Virus record (IMG/VR): IMGVR_UViG_3300042554_001552
Location: 53,229-117,228 of that record
From: a virus
Reading direction: 5' to 3' (one strand)
DNA: 64,000 bases
In this document: positions 9,601 through 21,300 of the stretch, piece by piece
Numbering within the stretch: the first letter of the stretch is position 1
Layout of the letters: each line of letters begins with the position of its first letter
Made by a program: the position numbers and the translations under genes
Notes under the pieces: generated by a model
Database searches by the model: none
Seen by the model: the letters and a program-made list of their open reading frames with translations, nothing else
Told to the model about the DNA's origin: nothing

Positions 9601-12600
9601 TGGTGTTAAATATGGTCCAGATTTGTGATCGGGTCTAGATGTTCTAAAAGTAATGAGTTTAGATGCACCTACAAACCCATCTACAGTCTCTCCGACTGAG
9701 AAAGTTCCAGATTGCATTTCAATTTCAAGTAGTTTGGGAACAACATCAATACCCGATATTCCATCAAGGAATGGGTAGTATCTTCCTAATGGTTTTAATC
9801 CACCAGATGCAAATTGTACGTTTCTAGAACGCATGTACGTGTCTGGTTCTGAACTAATTAGAACATTATCGATGTAGGAACCATTCCATCCACCAGTTAT
9901 TGTTCTAGTTCCACCAGGGACATATACGTTTCTAACCCAGTTATCCGAAGCTGGTGAGAGAATAACTCTTCCAATATATTCAACCATTTGGAATGGATTT
10001 ACATTTTCAACTCTTGAAGCTAATGGTTGCTGAATCCATTCCTTTTCTTCATAATTGAGAGTGATTAAATCTCCAGTCTTCTTGACATTTGGATCTAGAA
10101 GTGCCAAATTGCTGCTAAAGTCTGCAGTATCGGAGTTAATGGAATCTGATAATGCTGGTTCTAATTTTAATGAATAGAAATCAGTTGGTGTCTTTAATTC
10201 TTTGCTTTCAGTATCAACATCAGACTTTGAATCAAAGTTTGTCAAATCCATTCTTCCATTATCAGAAAAATCATCTACAAAGAATCCTGACTTAAACCTT
10301 GATAGTCCATCAGCATCTTGTATTTGAAGACTCTTTGTATTAAGTTCTAACAAACTTAAAGATGTTACTGTTTCTAAGGTTTCTATTCTGTCCTCTAGTT
10401 TTCCAATATCTCTCATCGTATATCTTCTATTATCAATTAAATTAATAGAAGCATCTTTTACATTGTATAAGTATGGTGGGTAAGATATTGTAGCGATTGT
10501 CATCGCTTCTTCAACATTTACTGGTTCTTTAGGTGGAGTTGAAGAAGTTCCTTTAACTACACTGATATTTCCTTGTTTATCTAAAACAACTTTATCAACT
10601 CTTGATAGATAATACTTATATCCTAAAATGGAACTTTCATTTGGAGAAACAACCAAATTGGTATTTACTGATGACGAACCAAATGTGCGACTAGAAAAAT
10701 CAAATGGGGAACTTGAAGTTGAAGTAAAATCGGAAACCCTTGGTCTAAAGTCAATTACATCAGAAGCTCTTGTATTATTTGCTAGTATTGGAATATCTTT
10801 TGTATATCTTTCTTTATCATAAGAATTTACTGTGTAGAAGTCACCAGTATCGTTTGATGGGACAACATACTTATCAAATATAATCAGTAGCTTTCTGGAA
10901 GGTGATACAGTACCTCTATTTCTAACAATTCTAGAGTAATCGTAATATTGCTCTTTTTGACCCTTATCTAGAGAATATCTATCTGTAATGTTTAAATAAC
11001 TTCCAGATGTAATTGCTTGAATTGATGATTGAATATTTGATTCACTAAAAGTAACTAACTCACCGACAACAAATTTATTTGAGTTTAGATAAACAAATTG
11101 AATATCTGTTGAAGATGGTTTATTTACAATTTGAGCAACAGATCCACTTTCAGAACCTGTAATTTTTTCACCAATAATTGCATTAATGTCAAGTCCTAAC
11201 CCACTAACAAATTGTAAAGTATCTAAAGTTGGTGTTGAAGTTGATAAAGACTCATAAACTGCAATCAGTTTTACAGCGTCTGGGACATTCAGTGATATTT
11301 CTCTATCTTCAACTCTTAGACCATAATAAGGACTCGTTGATAGTCCAGAAATTGATGTTGAAACTCCAGAAGAAGTAGAACTTACGATTATCTGAGCACT
11401 TCTAATATAATCCTTTCTTTTACTTTTTACAGCCTGCCTCTTGATTGTTGTATTAACTGTTACGCTACCAATTCCAGATCTTAATCCAGTAAAGTTTATT
11501 TGTGAATTATTTGCAGATAACGATACTTGGTCTGAAGTTAGTTGTTCAACTGCACCATCATTATAAATTATCGAATATCTATCGCTATCATAAGGTTCAA
11601 AAAATGCACTACTAAATCCTAAAGTATTTGTATTGAGACTTAAATTTCCAGAGGGGCTTGTAGATTGTCCATTTACTTGCTTTACAATTGTTACCGTAGA
11701 TGAATTTAAATCTACAGTGGAAACATTTGGAGAAGATAATTTAGCATATAAAAATGCGTTATCTTCATTTTGAACTTTTGGAAGTCCGATGGTAAAAGTA
11801 GCATCAACTGTTCCCGATCCTGGAACTCCACCATCACATACTCCAAAAACTGTGCTAACTCCAGTCAGATACAAATATTGTAAATCTGTTGATACTGCTG
11901 TTACTCTATTATATGTTTCAGTTGTGAATCCAGGTCTTTGATATCTAATTATCGTATTGGTTGATATTCCACTGAAGGTTTTTCCAGCACATGTTGCAAT
12001 ACCAATGGAATTAACAGTAATTGTATCAGTTATTGAAAATCCTGTTGGGATTTTTCTATCTAAAATAGTATCTGCAGAAAAATCTGTGGTTATTCCAGAT
12101 GCAGTTGTATATGATTGATAAACCGATTTTATGTCCTTAATACTATTTGTTTCTACAGCAACAATGGATCTTCTATATTCAGAAGATTCATTAATTAAAA
12201 CTTGCTCTCCAACAATAAAGTTTCCAGAAGTTTGAGAAAGATAGATTCCTGTGGTCCCAGATGGTCCTGGAGCTTGTACAAGATAACCTGAAGCTCCACT
12301 ACTTAAACCTCTAATATAACTTGTCGCTGGACAAAATCCAGAAAATACAAGTTCATTTAAAGTTATTTTTGTATAAGTTTGGATATCAAAAAGATATAGA
12401 TTAAATGCTGAGCTTTCATTTACATAATCTGAATTTGCTGAAAATGAATAAACTCTCGCTCTACCAATTGTTTCACCAGATGCTGCATTATTAGAAGTTT
12501 TTCTATATGTTTGTAGATCAACATAGTTATTATTATTATTTAATCCAACAAATGGGCATCCACGAACGTTATTGACTTTTACTAGATTTCCCATTTCAAA

Positions 12601-13770
12601 TGGGATTGAAGCAGATGTTACTGTTTCTAAATCTCTAGGTTTTTCTACATCTAAGATTGTTGTTCCTGGAAAATCAATATCATATCCTCTAACATAAGCT
12701 TTTCCTGGAGAAATTTTTACGCAAACTAAGTCATCAGATGGGGTATTATTTTGCTCTGTTTTTTGATCAGAATTATAAATTCCACCATTGGATAACCTAT
12801 CATTTAAAGATTCTGCTAATTCAACGCCAAAAGCCCCAACGGAATAATCTCCAGATTCTTCAAAAGTTCTCTTTGCGAAATAATCTTTGATTATTGAATA
12901 TGTTGATTTATCCTGCAGTTTTTTAATTTCACCATTATCAATTCTTACTAGTTCAATAAAATTCTTATCATCAAAATCTGTTAATACTTTTTTTGCTAAA
13001 ACAGTTGAAATTTTTAATCTATCTGCTCCAGGAGCGGCATAGTTGGAAAATCCACGAGCATTATCATAAAGGGAAGAATCATCGCCAGAAGAAATTAATT
13101 CTTCAGAAATATTAAATCCAACTCTATATGAAGATGAATTTGAGTATGGATCTAATATAATAGTGTCTTTTTGTACTTGTACAAAAGTTCCTCTAATAAA
13201 ATAAACACCCTCACTAACATGAACGGCTGAGGATACTGAAGTTGCACTGCTATCTACGCAAGAAGCAAAACTATCACCAACCTGGAGAGTTGTATTGCCA
13301 TATGTTATAGATTCTTGAAGAATTAGAGTTTCCCCATCATTAAATGGTGCTGGTTCTAAATCTATATTTGCGTTTATATATTTTACATATATTGTAGGAT
13401 ATTCAATATCTAAATCTGGTGGAAGTAGAATCTTTTGTACAGATGCAGTTACTCCAGATTCAGCACCTGTGATTTTTTTACCAACAATACTATTCAAATA
13501 AATTGAAATATCAATTCCAAAATGTTGTGGGTTTAATTTGACTGCATTGTAAAGTCTATCATATGTGACTCCACCAGGAATCACCATTGATCCATCTTTG
13601 AAAATATGACTACCAAAAGATTCAATTTGATTCTGTAGAATAGACTGTAGAGTCGTTAATTCTCTAGCTTGTACAGGATATCCTGGTTTAAATAAGACAC
13701 GATAAAAATTATCATTCTTATCAAAATCATCATAATATGGATTGATATTTAAATTAGTTTTTTGTGGCAT
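6682..13770 (-). CDS. Giant virion structural protein with DUF4815-type N-terminus
   Basis: 2362 aa. The N-terminus (NINPYYDDFDKNDNFYRVLF, then PGYPVQARELTTLQSILQNQ) is the hallmark of the DUF4815 family of large baseplate or tail-fibre proteins in T4-like phages of cyanobacteria. The rest is long stretches of beta-rich Ser/Thr/Gly repeats. There is a proline cluster TPPPPPPN about residue 1535 followed by GGGKDPLAQSFTVDETGAF, probably a hinge before a new domain. The C-terminal about 150 residues (YRLFKADSSEIAQSYNLFPG) end in an SIKIVMSGTNEAKSPKF beta-sandwich. Only 2 bp separate it from gp8. Probably peripheral baseplate (inference). Confidence 0.85.
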   Translation of the reverse strand: MPQKTNLNINPYYDDFDKNDNFYRVLFKPGYPVQARELTTLQSILQNQIESFGSHIFKDGSMVIPGGVTYDRLYNAVKLNPQHFGIDISIYLNSIVGKKITGAESGVTASVQKILLPPDLDIEYPTIYVKYINANIDLEPAPFNDGETLILQESITYGNTTLQVGDSFASCVDSSATSVSSAVHVSEGVYFIRGTFVQVQKDTIILDPYSNSSSYRVGFNISEELISSGDDSSLYDNARGFSNYAAPGADRLKISTVLAKKVLTDFDDKNFIELVRIDNGEIKKLQDKSTYSIIKDYFAKRTFEESGDYSVGAFGVELAESLNDRLSNGGIYNSDQKTEQNNTPSDDLVCVKISPGKAYVRGYDIDFPGTTILDVEKPRDLETVTSASIPFEMGNLVKVNNVRGCPFVGLNNNNNYVDLQTYRKTSNNAASGETIGRARVYSFSANSDYVNESSAFNLYLFDIQTYTKITLNELVFSGFCPATSYIRGLSSGASGYLVQAPGPSGTTGIYLSQTSGNFIVGEQVLINESSEYRRSIVAVETNSIKDIKSVYQSYTTASGITTDFSADTILDRKIPTGFSITDTITVNSIGIATCAGKTFSGISTNTIIRYQRPGFTTETYNRVTAVSTDLQYLYLTGVSTVFGVCDGGVPGSGTVDATFTIGLPKVQNEDNAFLYAKLSSPNVSTVDLNSSTVTIVKQVNGQSTSPSGNLSLNTNTLGFSSAFFEPYDSDRYSIIYNDGAVEQLTSDQVSLSANNSQINFTGLRSGIGSVTVNTTIKRQAVKSKRKDYIRSAQIIVSSTSSGVSTSISGLSTSPYYGLRVEDREISLNVPDAVKLIAVYESLSTSTPTLDTLQFVSGLGLDINAIIGEKITGSESGSVAQIVNKPSSTDIQFVYLNSNKFVVGELVTFSESNIQSSIQAITSGSYLNITDRYSLDKGQKEQYYDYSRIVRNRGTVSPSRKLLIIFDKYVVPSNDTGDFYTVNSYDKERYTKDIPILANNTRASDVIDFRPRVSDFTSTSSSPFDFSSRTFGSSSVNTNLVVSPNESSILGYKYYLSRVDKVVLDKQGNISVVKGTSSTPPKEPVNVEEAMTIATISYPPYLYNVKDASINLIDNRRYTMRDIGKLEDRIETLETVTSLSLLELNTKSLQIQDADGLSRFKSGFFVDDFSDNGRMDLTNFDSKSDVDTESKELKTPTDFYSLKLEPALSDSINSDTADFSSNLALLDPNVKKTGDLITLNYEEKEWIQQPLASRVENVNPFQMVEYIGRVILSPASDNWVRNVYVPGGTRTITGGWNGSYIDNVLISSEPDTYMRSRNVQFASGGLKPLGRYYPFLDGISGIDVVPKLLEIEMQSGTFSVGETVDGFVGASKLITFRTSRPDHKSGPYLTPTTTYNSNPYNTSLSLSTQYSASATVLNIDIASLSEEVLGKYSGYVTSGMTLVGQTSGATCIVSNIRLVADTFGDLIGSFFIRDPLTTPPPSIRIQTGSRTFKLTTSSTNATPLPGSLLISSGETTYSASGIVDTYRQDTVIVRTPPPPPPNRGGGKDPLAQSFTVDETGAFLTAVDLYFASKDENEKCYVEVRDVELGTPTDRLVQDFARVILEPSQIGISSDASVATKVTFPSPIYLQPQREYAIVVLAPTTNNYELWVARMGEKTVNGQNLPDAESVMVTKQYIGGSLFKSQNGTIWTASQFEDLKFKLYKAKFTSQSGSAFFYNPKLEVGDSNIQKLIPDSIRIFPRKINVGITTVYLNSIKQQLVPGKRVKASTSLANGYIERVGGGVSFTGITTISTGAGYSGGSYPNVRLYPITGNGSDLIAQSVSFFNTGKLNQVVINTTGIATGKGFSVGDVVGVVTADVGNSGTGARLSISGIDGYDTLYLTNVQGDNFLLGGSLQVYTNDTTQVSYANTVVITSTAVGGQYSGNVLEVTQFNHGMTSNNNKVTISGVKPNTNPTSLTVDLDITDTTISLANTTGFSRFEGITTAFGYLKVNNEVIYYNSIGSGVLGIATRGVDGTAIRKHYVNDPVYKYEIGDVSLTRVNKTHDMSSDATLRSLNDIDSYNIEIDRGSRSTGESQLNFSLESQVGGDDISVSQNIQYNSIIPQFNVITPGQSSSVSGSIRTVSGTSAGGSEVSFLDNGFEAVQLNQINDLSSPRIVCSRINETTRLTTLPKNRSLTVNVSMKSNDPNLSPAIDTQTAFVALGRNRLNNPILDYANDSRVNQLSGDPHSAIYVSQRVNLSQPATSLKVFVSAYRDSSADFRVLYRLFKADSSEIAQSYNLFPGYDNLTDTNNDGFGDTIVNEANNNGKPDKLVRSSRENEFIEYQFSVDDLEQFTGYSIKIVMSGTNEAKSPKFKDIRAIALA

Positions 13771-13772
13771 CT

Positions 13773-15347
13773 TTAAAATTCCAGGATAATTTTAACGTCT
13801 TCTTTTTGTCTAGAATTTCTTGAAACAAGAGGTCTATTATCTAAGTAAATAATATCCCCTGTTCCTTTATTTATCTCAGATGCTGCAAGACCATTTGTAA
13901 ATTGTATTCCAAGATTTATATTTTTATTTCCAGTTGGATTTGTAGTGATTCCAGTATATCCAGTATCAACAGAACCAGAGAACCCATCAGTAGTGGTTAT
14001 TGTTCCTCCAGATGATGAGAATTCGTATCTTCTACCTAAGCTACTAACTCCAACATAATCCTGCTGATCATAAGTTGATGGGTGGTAGAATAAAGATCTA
14101 TCTGTAAAGTATTTGATTACTTTAGTCTCTTCATCATATGAAGCAACATAACCAACCGCAGTAACATTATTACCATCAACAACTACACTTTGGGATATTT
14201 CTTTTCCAATCGTTAAATAATTTTCACCACTGATAGTACCATCATTTCTCAACTTAATCGCATTTGTTGCAGAAAATTGACTTTCATCATAAACATTAGT
14301 TGAATTGACTCTTAATGGATTTTTTACAACTGAAACTTGGGCAAATGCAGTATCAGTTGGAAAATCTTTATTTGAATCATCAAATCTAGCATAAAGCAAT
14401 ACTCTATCAGTCCCTAATTCCTTATAGATATCATATCCATGACCTCTAGATGGTGGAATAATTGGAATTAGTTTTGCTGGGTTGCTGATATTACCTGCTG
14501 GTTGTAGAGGTCCCAAATCTACCATAGCATAAGTATAATTCTTTCCTCCAGCAGATACAACAGCAGAAGTTATTTTTCCACCACTATCTACTGAAATAAC
14601 TGCTTTACCACCAGTTCCATCTCCAACTATATTTACTTCACCTGAACTATAATTTTGTCCAGGGTTATCGATATAGATTTTTTTAATTTGATTTTCATTA
14701 ACAGTGGAATCACCGTTTTCTCTGACAGATTGGATTTGGGAATCTGTACTGGTGCTCCAATTTGAAGGAACAGAAATATATTCTGTAGAATCAAATTTTA
14801 TAATATCACTTGGGGATACAGTAAATAAGTATTTCCAGGTATATCCATCACCACTATTTCCAGCTACTGATGGTTCTAAATCAGTAAAAAGTGGTTCATC
14901 TTGAGATGCATTTCCAGTTGTATTGATTCCACTCGATCCATTATCAATGCAAATATAGACTCTATAATCACTATTCATTACATAATAATTTGCATCGTAT
15001 AAACGACTTGATGAAGTTACTGGAGATAGGTTTGTTGTGCTATAATCATGTCTGTAGATTTCATATCTGCTTCCTCTAGTCCAATCAATTCTCCTTACCA
15101 ATCTCCTAACATTTGAAGAAGTAACTTTTTTCCCAAAGAGAGAAGTATCTTGAACATGGGACAAATAACTAAAATTATCTGTTGGGGTTTCTACATTATC
15201 ATTCCAGTTAGTCACTCTACCAAAACCGACTTGTGTTGGGTTTGGCAGTCCAACAACAATGTAATAGGAATTATTGGTACTATCTACCGATTCAACAAAA
15301 TTGTTTGCATTTAATATTCTAAATTGATCAGTTATAATTGCCGACAT
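13773..15347 (-). CDS. 8: Baseplate wedge protein gp8 homologue
   Basis: 524 aa, longer than T4 gp8 (334 aa). The N-terminus MSAIITDQFRILNANNFVES and the SYYIVVGLPNP strand are typical of cyanophage gp8, a dimeric baseplate wedge subunit. A YNPGQNYSS-like repeat near residues 230-270 (NPGQNYSSGEVNIVG, SAGGKNYTYAMVDLG) resembles the repeat in gp14 and the 4169-aa protein. It lies between the DUF4815 protein and the giant YHYH protein, preceded by an AATAAATA late-type promoter. Confidence 0.85.
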   Translation of the reverse strand: MSAIITDQFRILNANNFVESVDSTNNSYYIVVGLPNPTQVGFGRVTNWNDNVETPTDNFSYLSHVQDTSLFGKKVTSSNVRRLVRRIDWTRGSRYEIYRHDYSTTNLSPVTSSSRLYDANYYVMNSDYRVYICIDNGSSGINTTGNASQDEPLFTDLEPSVAGNSGDGYTWKYLFTVSPSDIIKFDSTEYISVPSNWSTSTDSQIQSVRENGDSTVNENQIKKIYIDNPGQNYSSGEVNIVGDGTGGKAVISVDSGGKITSAVVSAGGKNYTYAMVDLGPLQPAGNISNPAKLIPIIPPSRGHGYDIYKELGTDRVLLYARFDDSNKDFPTDTAFAQVSVVKNPLRVNSTNVYDESQFSATNAIKLRNDGTISGENYLTIGKEISQSVVVDGNNVTAVGYVASYDEETKVIKYFTDRSLFYHPSTYDQQDYVGVSSLGRRYEFSSSGGTITTTDGFSGSVDTGYTGITTNPTGNKNINLGIQFTNGLAASEINKGTGDIIYLDNRPLVSRNSRQKEDVKIILEF

Positions 15348-15366
15348 TTTTAAACGGTTTTCTTTC

Positions 15367-15374
15367 TATTTATT
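15367..15374 (-). promoter_or_regulatory. Late promoter variant AATAAATA
   Basis: AATAAATA on the minus strand, 19 bp before the gp8 ATG at 15347; one mismatch to the T4 late consensus. It lies in the short gap between the giant protein and gp8. Confidence 0.6.
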
Positions 15375-15378
15375 AAGG

Positions 15379-18300
15379 TTAATCTGGTAGAATTTTTCTA
15401 ATAGCTCCATTATCTCTCAATCCATACCCTCTTCTTTGAATTGTTGGGAACGTTGATAGTCCAGAATTAATTGTTCTTCCAGATACACCAATAGATATTG
15501 GATTACTTGCTCTGGATAGAGAAGATAATCTACCCCATGAATAATATCCATTAGGATTATAAATTGATGTTCCTAATGTTTGGATTCCAGTTGTCACTGT
15601 ATTAGATCTGATATTACAAACAATTTCATTCAATGCTGGTAAAGCACTTACTCTGTAAATGTTATCAACGTATTGAGTTCCTACACCAATAACATCATTA
15701 TTATTTGAATAAATTGATGTAACTCCACTACCAACATTTGTACCAGATACAAATATATGATATCCAACTTGAAGATCAGTATATGCATTAACAAAGAACT
15801 TGAGTGCAAGGGCAGTTCCAATTCCAGCGGTAGTTGTAATTCCAGTTATGATTCCAGAGAAACCTTGAACTATAGAAATATCTTTTACTAGTTCTGAAAT
15901 TACTTTTGGTTGTTCAACGAGAATTTGTGGTGGATTCGTGCTTGTATAACCAAATCCAGGTTTTACCAAAGTTACTGAAGACACAGAACCATTTACAATT
16001 GTTGCAGTAGCACTTGCAATTGAAGTAGAATTTTGTGGTCCAGCAGTTGTGCCAACACCAACTGAAGATCTCTTAGGAGCTGAAAACTTAACAGAAACTG
16101 TTGCAGTTGTGTATCCAAATCCCGCATTGGTTATCGTTAATCCAGATATAGTACCAGCGACTGATACTGTTGCAGAAATTGCAGCAGCAACTGGAGACTT
16201 ATCTTCAATTATTAATGCATCAAATGATGGAATGTTAATACTGGATTCATCCTCTTCATAATTAAAGAATCTAGCGTTATCGACAAATATTTCATTATCT
16301 CCAGATTGAATTGTTTTAATAACTCTTGCTGTTGGATAAATTTGACCCTCTAAAGAATCCCTATCTTTATAAACAATATCACCATTAATAATTAAGTCTC
16401 TTTTCTGCTTAGACCAATCTATAGAGCGATAATTAAATTCATCAATTCCAATATTTTGATAAAGATCTGTCTCTAGTGTATCTGAAGTTGGGATATCATA
16501 AACAGTTCTTTGAGAAATTTGAGACAATGACGTTGAAATTCCATTTGCCCTATTAACAAATACTGAATCTCCAATTTTTATCGTCTCTAAAATATCAGTC
16601 TGTTCGCTATCAACACCTCTAGTTCCATTATAGAAGAATATGGAAATATTATCTTCAACTTTAGGTGCTGAAATAAACTGAATTGAAGAACCACCATCAA
16701 ATATATAAGCAGATTTTGGTTCTTGTAATACACCATTTAAGAATACTAGTAAGACAGCATCTAAATCTATGAGTGCGGAATCATTATTTTTCTCATCTTT
16801 TTCAAAACTCACTAGCTCGGAATTGTATCTGAGTGGGAATACGGAGCGAGTTCCATTTTGAAGTGGTTTAATTGAATCAATAAAGTCTAATTGTCCAAAT
16901 TGCCATGATGCAAATTTATCATAATAAACATCAAGGACTGTTAATTGAAAATCTGCTACTGGAGAAACCAAACCTTTCGCGGTAACTAGACCAACTGGTT
17001 TAAATACATCTCCAATTTCAAATGCATATCCAGGTCTATTAATAATGAATTTGGAAACTTCAAATAGTGATCCTGGCGCGATAGTTCTTGAACCAGGTAT
17101 TGTTCCTAGACCGACAGCATATGTTACAATACCAACAAATGTTGTGATTGCTGAGGCAACATCAGCACAATCTCCAGGGTTATATACTCCAGGTAATTCA
17201 GAAATATCACCTTCAATAGTATAATCAAAGACTTGAGTTTCACTAGAGTACCCACCAATGGTTATAGACTCATTTCTCATGGCTTGAATTGCCATATCTC
17301 TTGCTTGTTGGAATGCATAGATTGATTCTGCTTCCTCTCCAGCAAGGTACGCATTGTCGATATAAATCTTACCAGCATCATATACTGAGTCATTACCACC
17401 ATATTGGAGATTGTATGTAATACACTCTAAAACATCAACAATATCATCAATACAATTTTGATTTCCACCTGGAACTGTAAATGCTGGGAATGCCGCTAAC
17501 ATTCTACCTACAGCAACTTCACCAATTAACGTCTTATTTGCAAGAATCAATCTTGCAGCATCTGCATTTCTTCCAGAAGTTATTGGATTTGAATTTGGAC
17601 CGACTTCTAAAGAAATTAATGCATTTAGTCCAGTAGTGGTAGTAGATCCAATTCCTAATCTAGAAACCCCAGTGATTTGTAGATTTTCATAAGTTGGTTC
17701 GGAAACTAAAATATCAGGATTTGCTGTATATCCATTTCCACCAACAATAACAGTAAATGATAGACTTCCACCAGCTCCAACATTGGCTCTAATTGAAGCT
17801 GCTACTCCAGTATGTCCAGGTTGATAAACACTAACACCAATTGCTGTAAGTCCATTATATCCAGATCCAAGAATATCTGTACTACCCAATCCAACAGATA
17901 CAATCGAACCACCTGCACCAACCACAGCAGTCACAGAAGCACCAACAAGGGGTGCAAAACCTAATCCATTTGTTGATCCAAGAGAAACAATCAAACCGCC
18001 TCTTGGGAATTGATTTTGATTTACATCCGAAATAGATGTAACTTTTGTTCCATCAGTAGATGTAATACCAGTAAATGTTATACTGGATATTCCAGCACTT
18101 TCTCCATATAAGAAATTATTACCCGCATTATTTACAGTTGTTGGTGTCTGGAATAATCCATTGATTAAAACTAATCCACTTCCAGTCTCAATACCACTAG
18201 TATTGACGCCAGCAATAGTAAGTCTAAAAGTCTGCCCAATACCAGTGAAGTCTTGGGAAATATCATCATATATTAAATTATTTTCATAATTTTGTCTTAA

Positions 18301-21300
18301 GAAAACTCTACCATTAAATTTAGAAAATGGTCTTGGAAGTCCGCTATCATCTAAAGTTACTAATCCACTTCCTTTTGGTGGATCTGTAAAGAATACTTTG
18401 TTTCCAACAATGTTGTAAGAACCTTTATAAACTCTAGCTGTTGAAGCATCCATATGACTGGTAGCTACTGTACCAACAAATCCCCTTTCAACATTGACTA
18501 ATTTAATCATGCCCGTAGATATTGGACCAGTGCTGGTAGTTCCTAGTCCAACTCCAGCGACTTTCATATACTCATCTTCAACTCTAATAATATCACCAGT
18601 CACAATTGAAGAAATTCCACTGATTGAGAAAACAGTTTCTCCTGTTCCAATGAAACCACCATTACCATCAACTGTATATACTATTGGGGTCCAAGCGAGT
18701 GGAGACTGAATGACATCATCAACTGCAATTATGGTTTTTTCATTTTTCTTAACCATCTCAAATATATGTGCATTTCCACTACCTAAAGTCGTGAAAGTTA
18801 CAGAAATTCCAGCGGTTGCATATTCTGGTCTTGTTGCAATTCTAAATTCGGTGTTATTATCTTTAATAGCCCACACTCTATATGGAAGTCTGTTTGTCAC
18901 TACTCCAACAGAATCTGCAGTTAAACCAATGCCAACAGGCGCAGAAGAAACTCCAGCAATAGTAGAACCAGGTTTATAAATTAAAGCTTCTCCAGTACTA
19001 AAGAAGTGATTTGGAATTGTGAATTTACCTGTTGCTGGGTTTAAAATTGAACTATCTTGAGGATTAAATTCTTTTGTAAAAATTGGAGTGTTATTATACT
19101 CTAGTTCAAATTCCGTTTTATTGATTCTCTTACTATTAAATGAATCAAATAATCCTATTCCGATACTTTGTGTTCTATTAAATCCATAGGTTATTTCTGG
19201 GTAAGAATTTTCTAAATCTAAATCGGTATAAATTATTTCATTATATGACTTAATAGTAACTATACCAGTTACTGATGCATCTGGGAAAAATCTTACTCGA
19301 ACATTGCCAGATGAAATATCTGCACCAAAAGTACCAATACCCGTGGTACTTCCAACCGATAAGAAAGGATACTGTGTAGAAAATACATCGGTTCCATCGG
19401 CATTGATTGTTAGTATCTGATGTAGTGCATATGTTGAACCATAGCTAACACTAACTAAAGATTTGATTGATGTAATCTCTGAGGATGTACATGTTAGGAT
19501 AGTTGTAACACCAGTACCAACAACATAATTGGATTGGTATTTTGCACTTCTCTCCGTACCTTCTGGTTGGAAATCATTTATAAATCTAATTGTTCCAATT
19601 CCAGCAGATGTTGAACCAAATCCAACTGCATTAGTTAATACTCTAACTTGAGACGTAGTTGGATTTGTATATTTTAATGTTAATGTCCCACCCACTAAAG
19701 AAGCATCAAATTCTCCAAAATCATTAAAAGATATTCCTTCAGAAGAATTAGAATCAAAGTAATAATCTGCTAGATAAGTATTTGTTCCATCATGACTCAA
19801 ATAAACTTCCACAAAATTCATTGTATTATCATTCAAGTTAGAAATATGGAACATTGAATGGACAGCATCATATTGATTAGCTGGATATTCAAAAATAGTT
19901 GCAGTAGAACCAGCAGAAACTAAAGTATTTGTAGATAGGTTTTTAACCAGACCAATAGAAGTTGATGCAACTCCAACAACATTTGGATTTAAAACTTCCT
20001 TAATAAATTTTATGTCATAATCAGTATCATATGGATCATTTGGTGTAAATCTCAGGGAAAGAACATCAAATGTATCAATATTTCCAGTTACATCAGCAAA
20101 TTCCTCTTCTTTCCATATAGTAGTTAATGCATCAGTTTCGAATCCAGGAGAGAATGTTATACCAAGTCCAGTATTTGATAAATATCCCTTTCTTAGAGTA
20201 AATACTGATTCCTGGTTATTATCATACATCAGCAATAATTCATATAGTGCTATTTGAGTTCCTGAGGTATTTCTAATCTGAACTAAGAATCTTGCAAAGG
20301 AATCTGTATATTCATCCAAATCAATAAATGTATCTGATACATTTTCTTTATTTGTAAATTGATCGCTAACATCATCTATTGATAGAACTCTATTTGTTTT
20401 GCAAATCAAACCATCTACAAACTTTTTATTAAAAGTCTTTAAGAACTTAGATGTCCCATTTTGAGTAGAAGTATCTTTTGATAATGCAAATCCGTAGATT
20501 GTATCAACTCTCTTATCTTCACTTACATCATAAATTATTAGACCATCTACAGAAGTAGATCCGATCGAGACTTTTTTATTAGATATAATTTCAGTATCTA
20601 CAAAGTTTTTAAGTCCAGTTGTATGTAAAAGTCTATTGATTGTATCAATTGAGTCTTTATATTGGATTGTACTCTTTACAGAATATGAGAGATTTTGGTA
20701 ATAGTCATTATCTGGTAAAACCTGAATATCATTATTTAATTGCCCACTATTTGTTTTCCAACCAAGAGAAGCAGTTACTCCATATCCAACATTGAATTTA
20801 CCTCTACTATGGATAATTTCCGAAATAGTTCCCACAGAACCAGATTCTGTTCCCCTAACAATGTCAGATTCTTTAAATGAATCTCTACCAGATATTTTGA
20901 TATAATCTTTTAGAACTGCAGAAATGTAAAGATCTGAAGGTAGATTATTTAAATATAAATTCTCCCCTACTAAAAATTCAGTTCTCTTTTGATTTACTTT
21001 GAATTTTGGATAGTTTGAGTATTTTGTAATTGTCGCATAAGAACCTTGTATTGTATCAGCAATTCCTGGATTTGCTGTATATCCAGATAGATTAAATCTA
21101 ACTATAGCTGGTATAAGATTTTCATAAGAAGAAACAGTGAAGAATGTATATCCATAATCTTCGGAATTAAATCCAGATCCACCTACTCCATTTTTTGTAA
21201 TACCCTCTACAAAAATTAAGTCTCCCGCATTAAACACGTTAGTCGTAAATCCAACTAGAGGTGTAGTTAAGAAACAAGTTACTATGCCAGAAGCAGATGA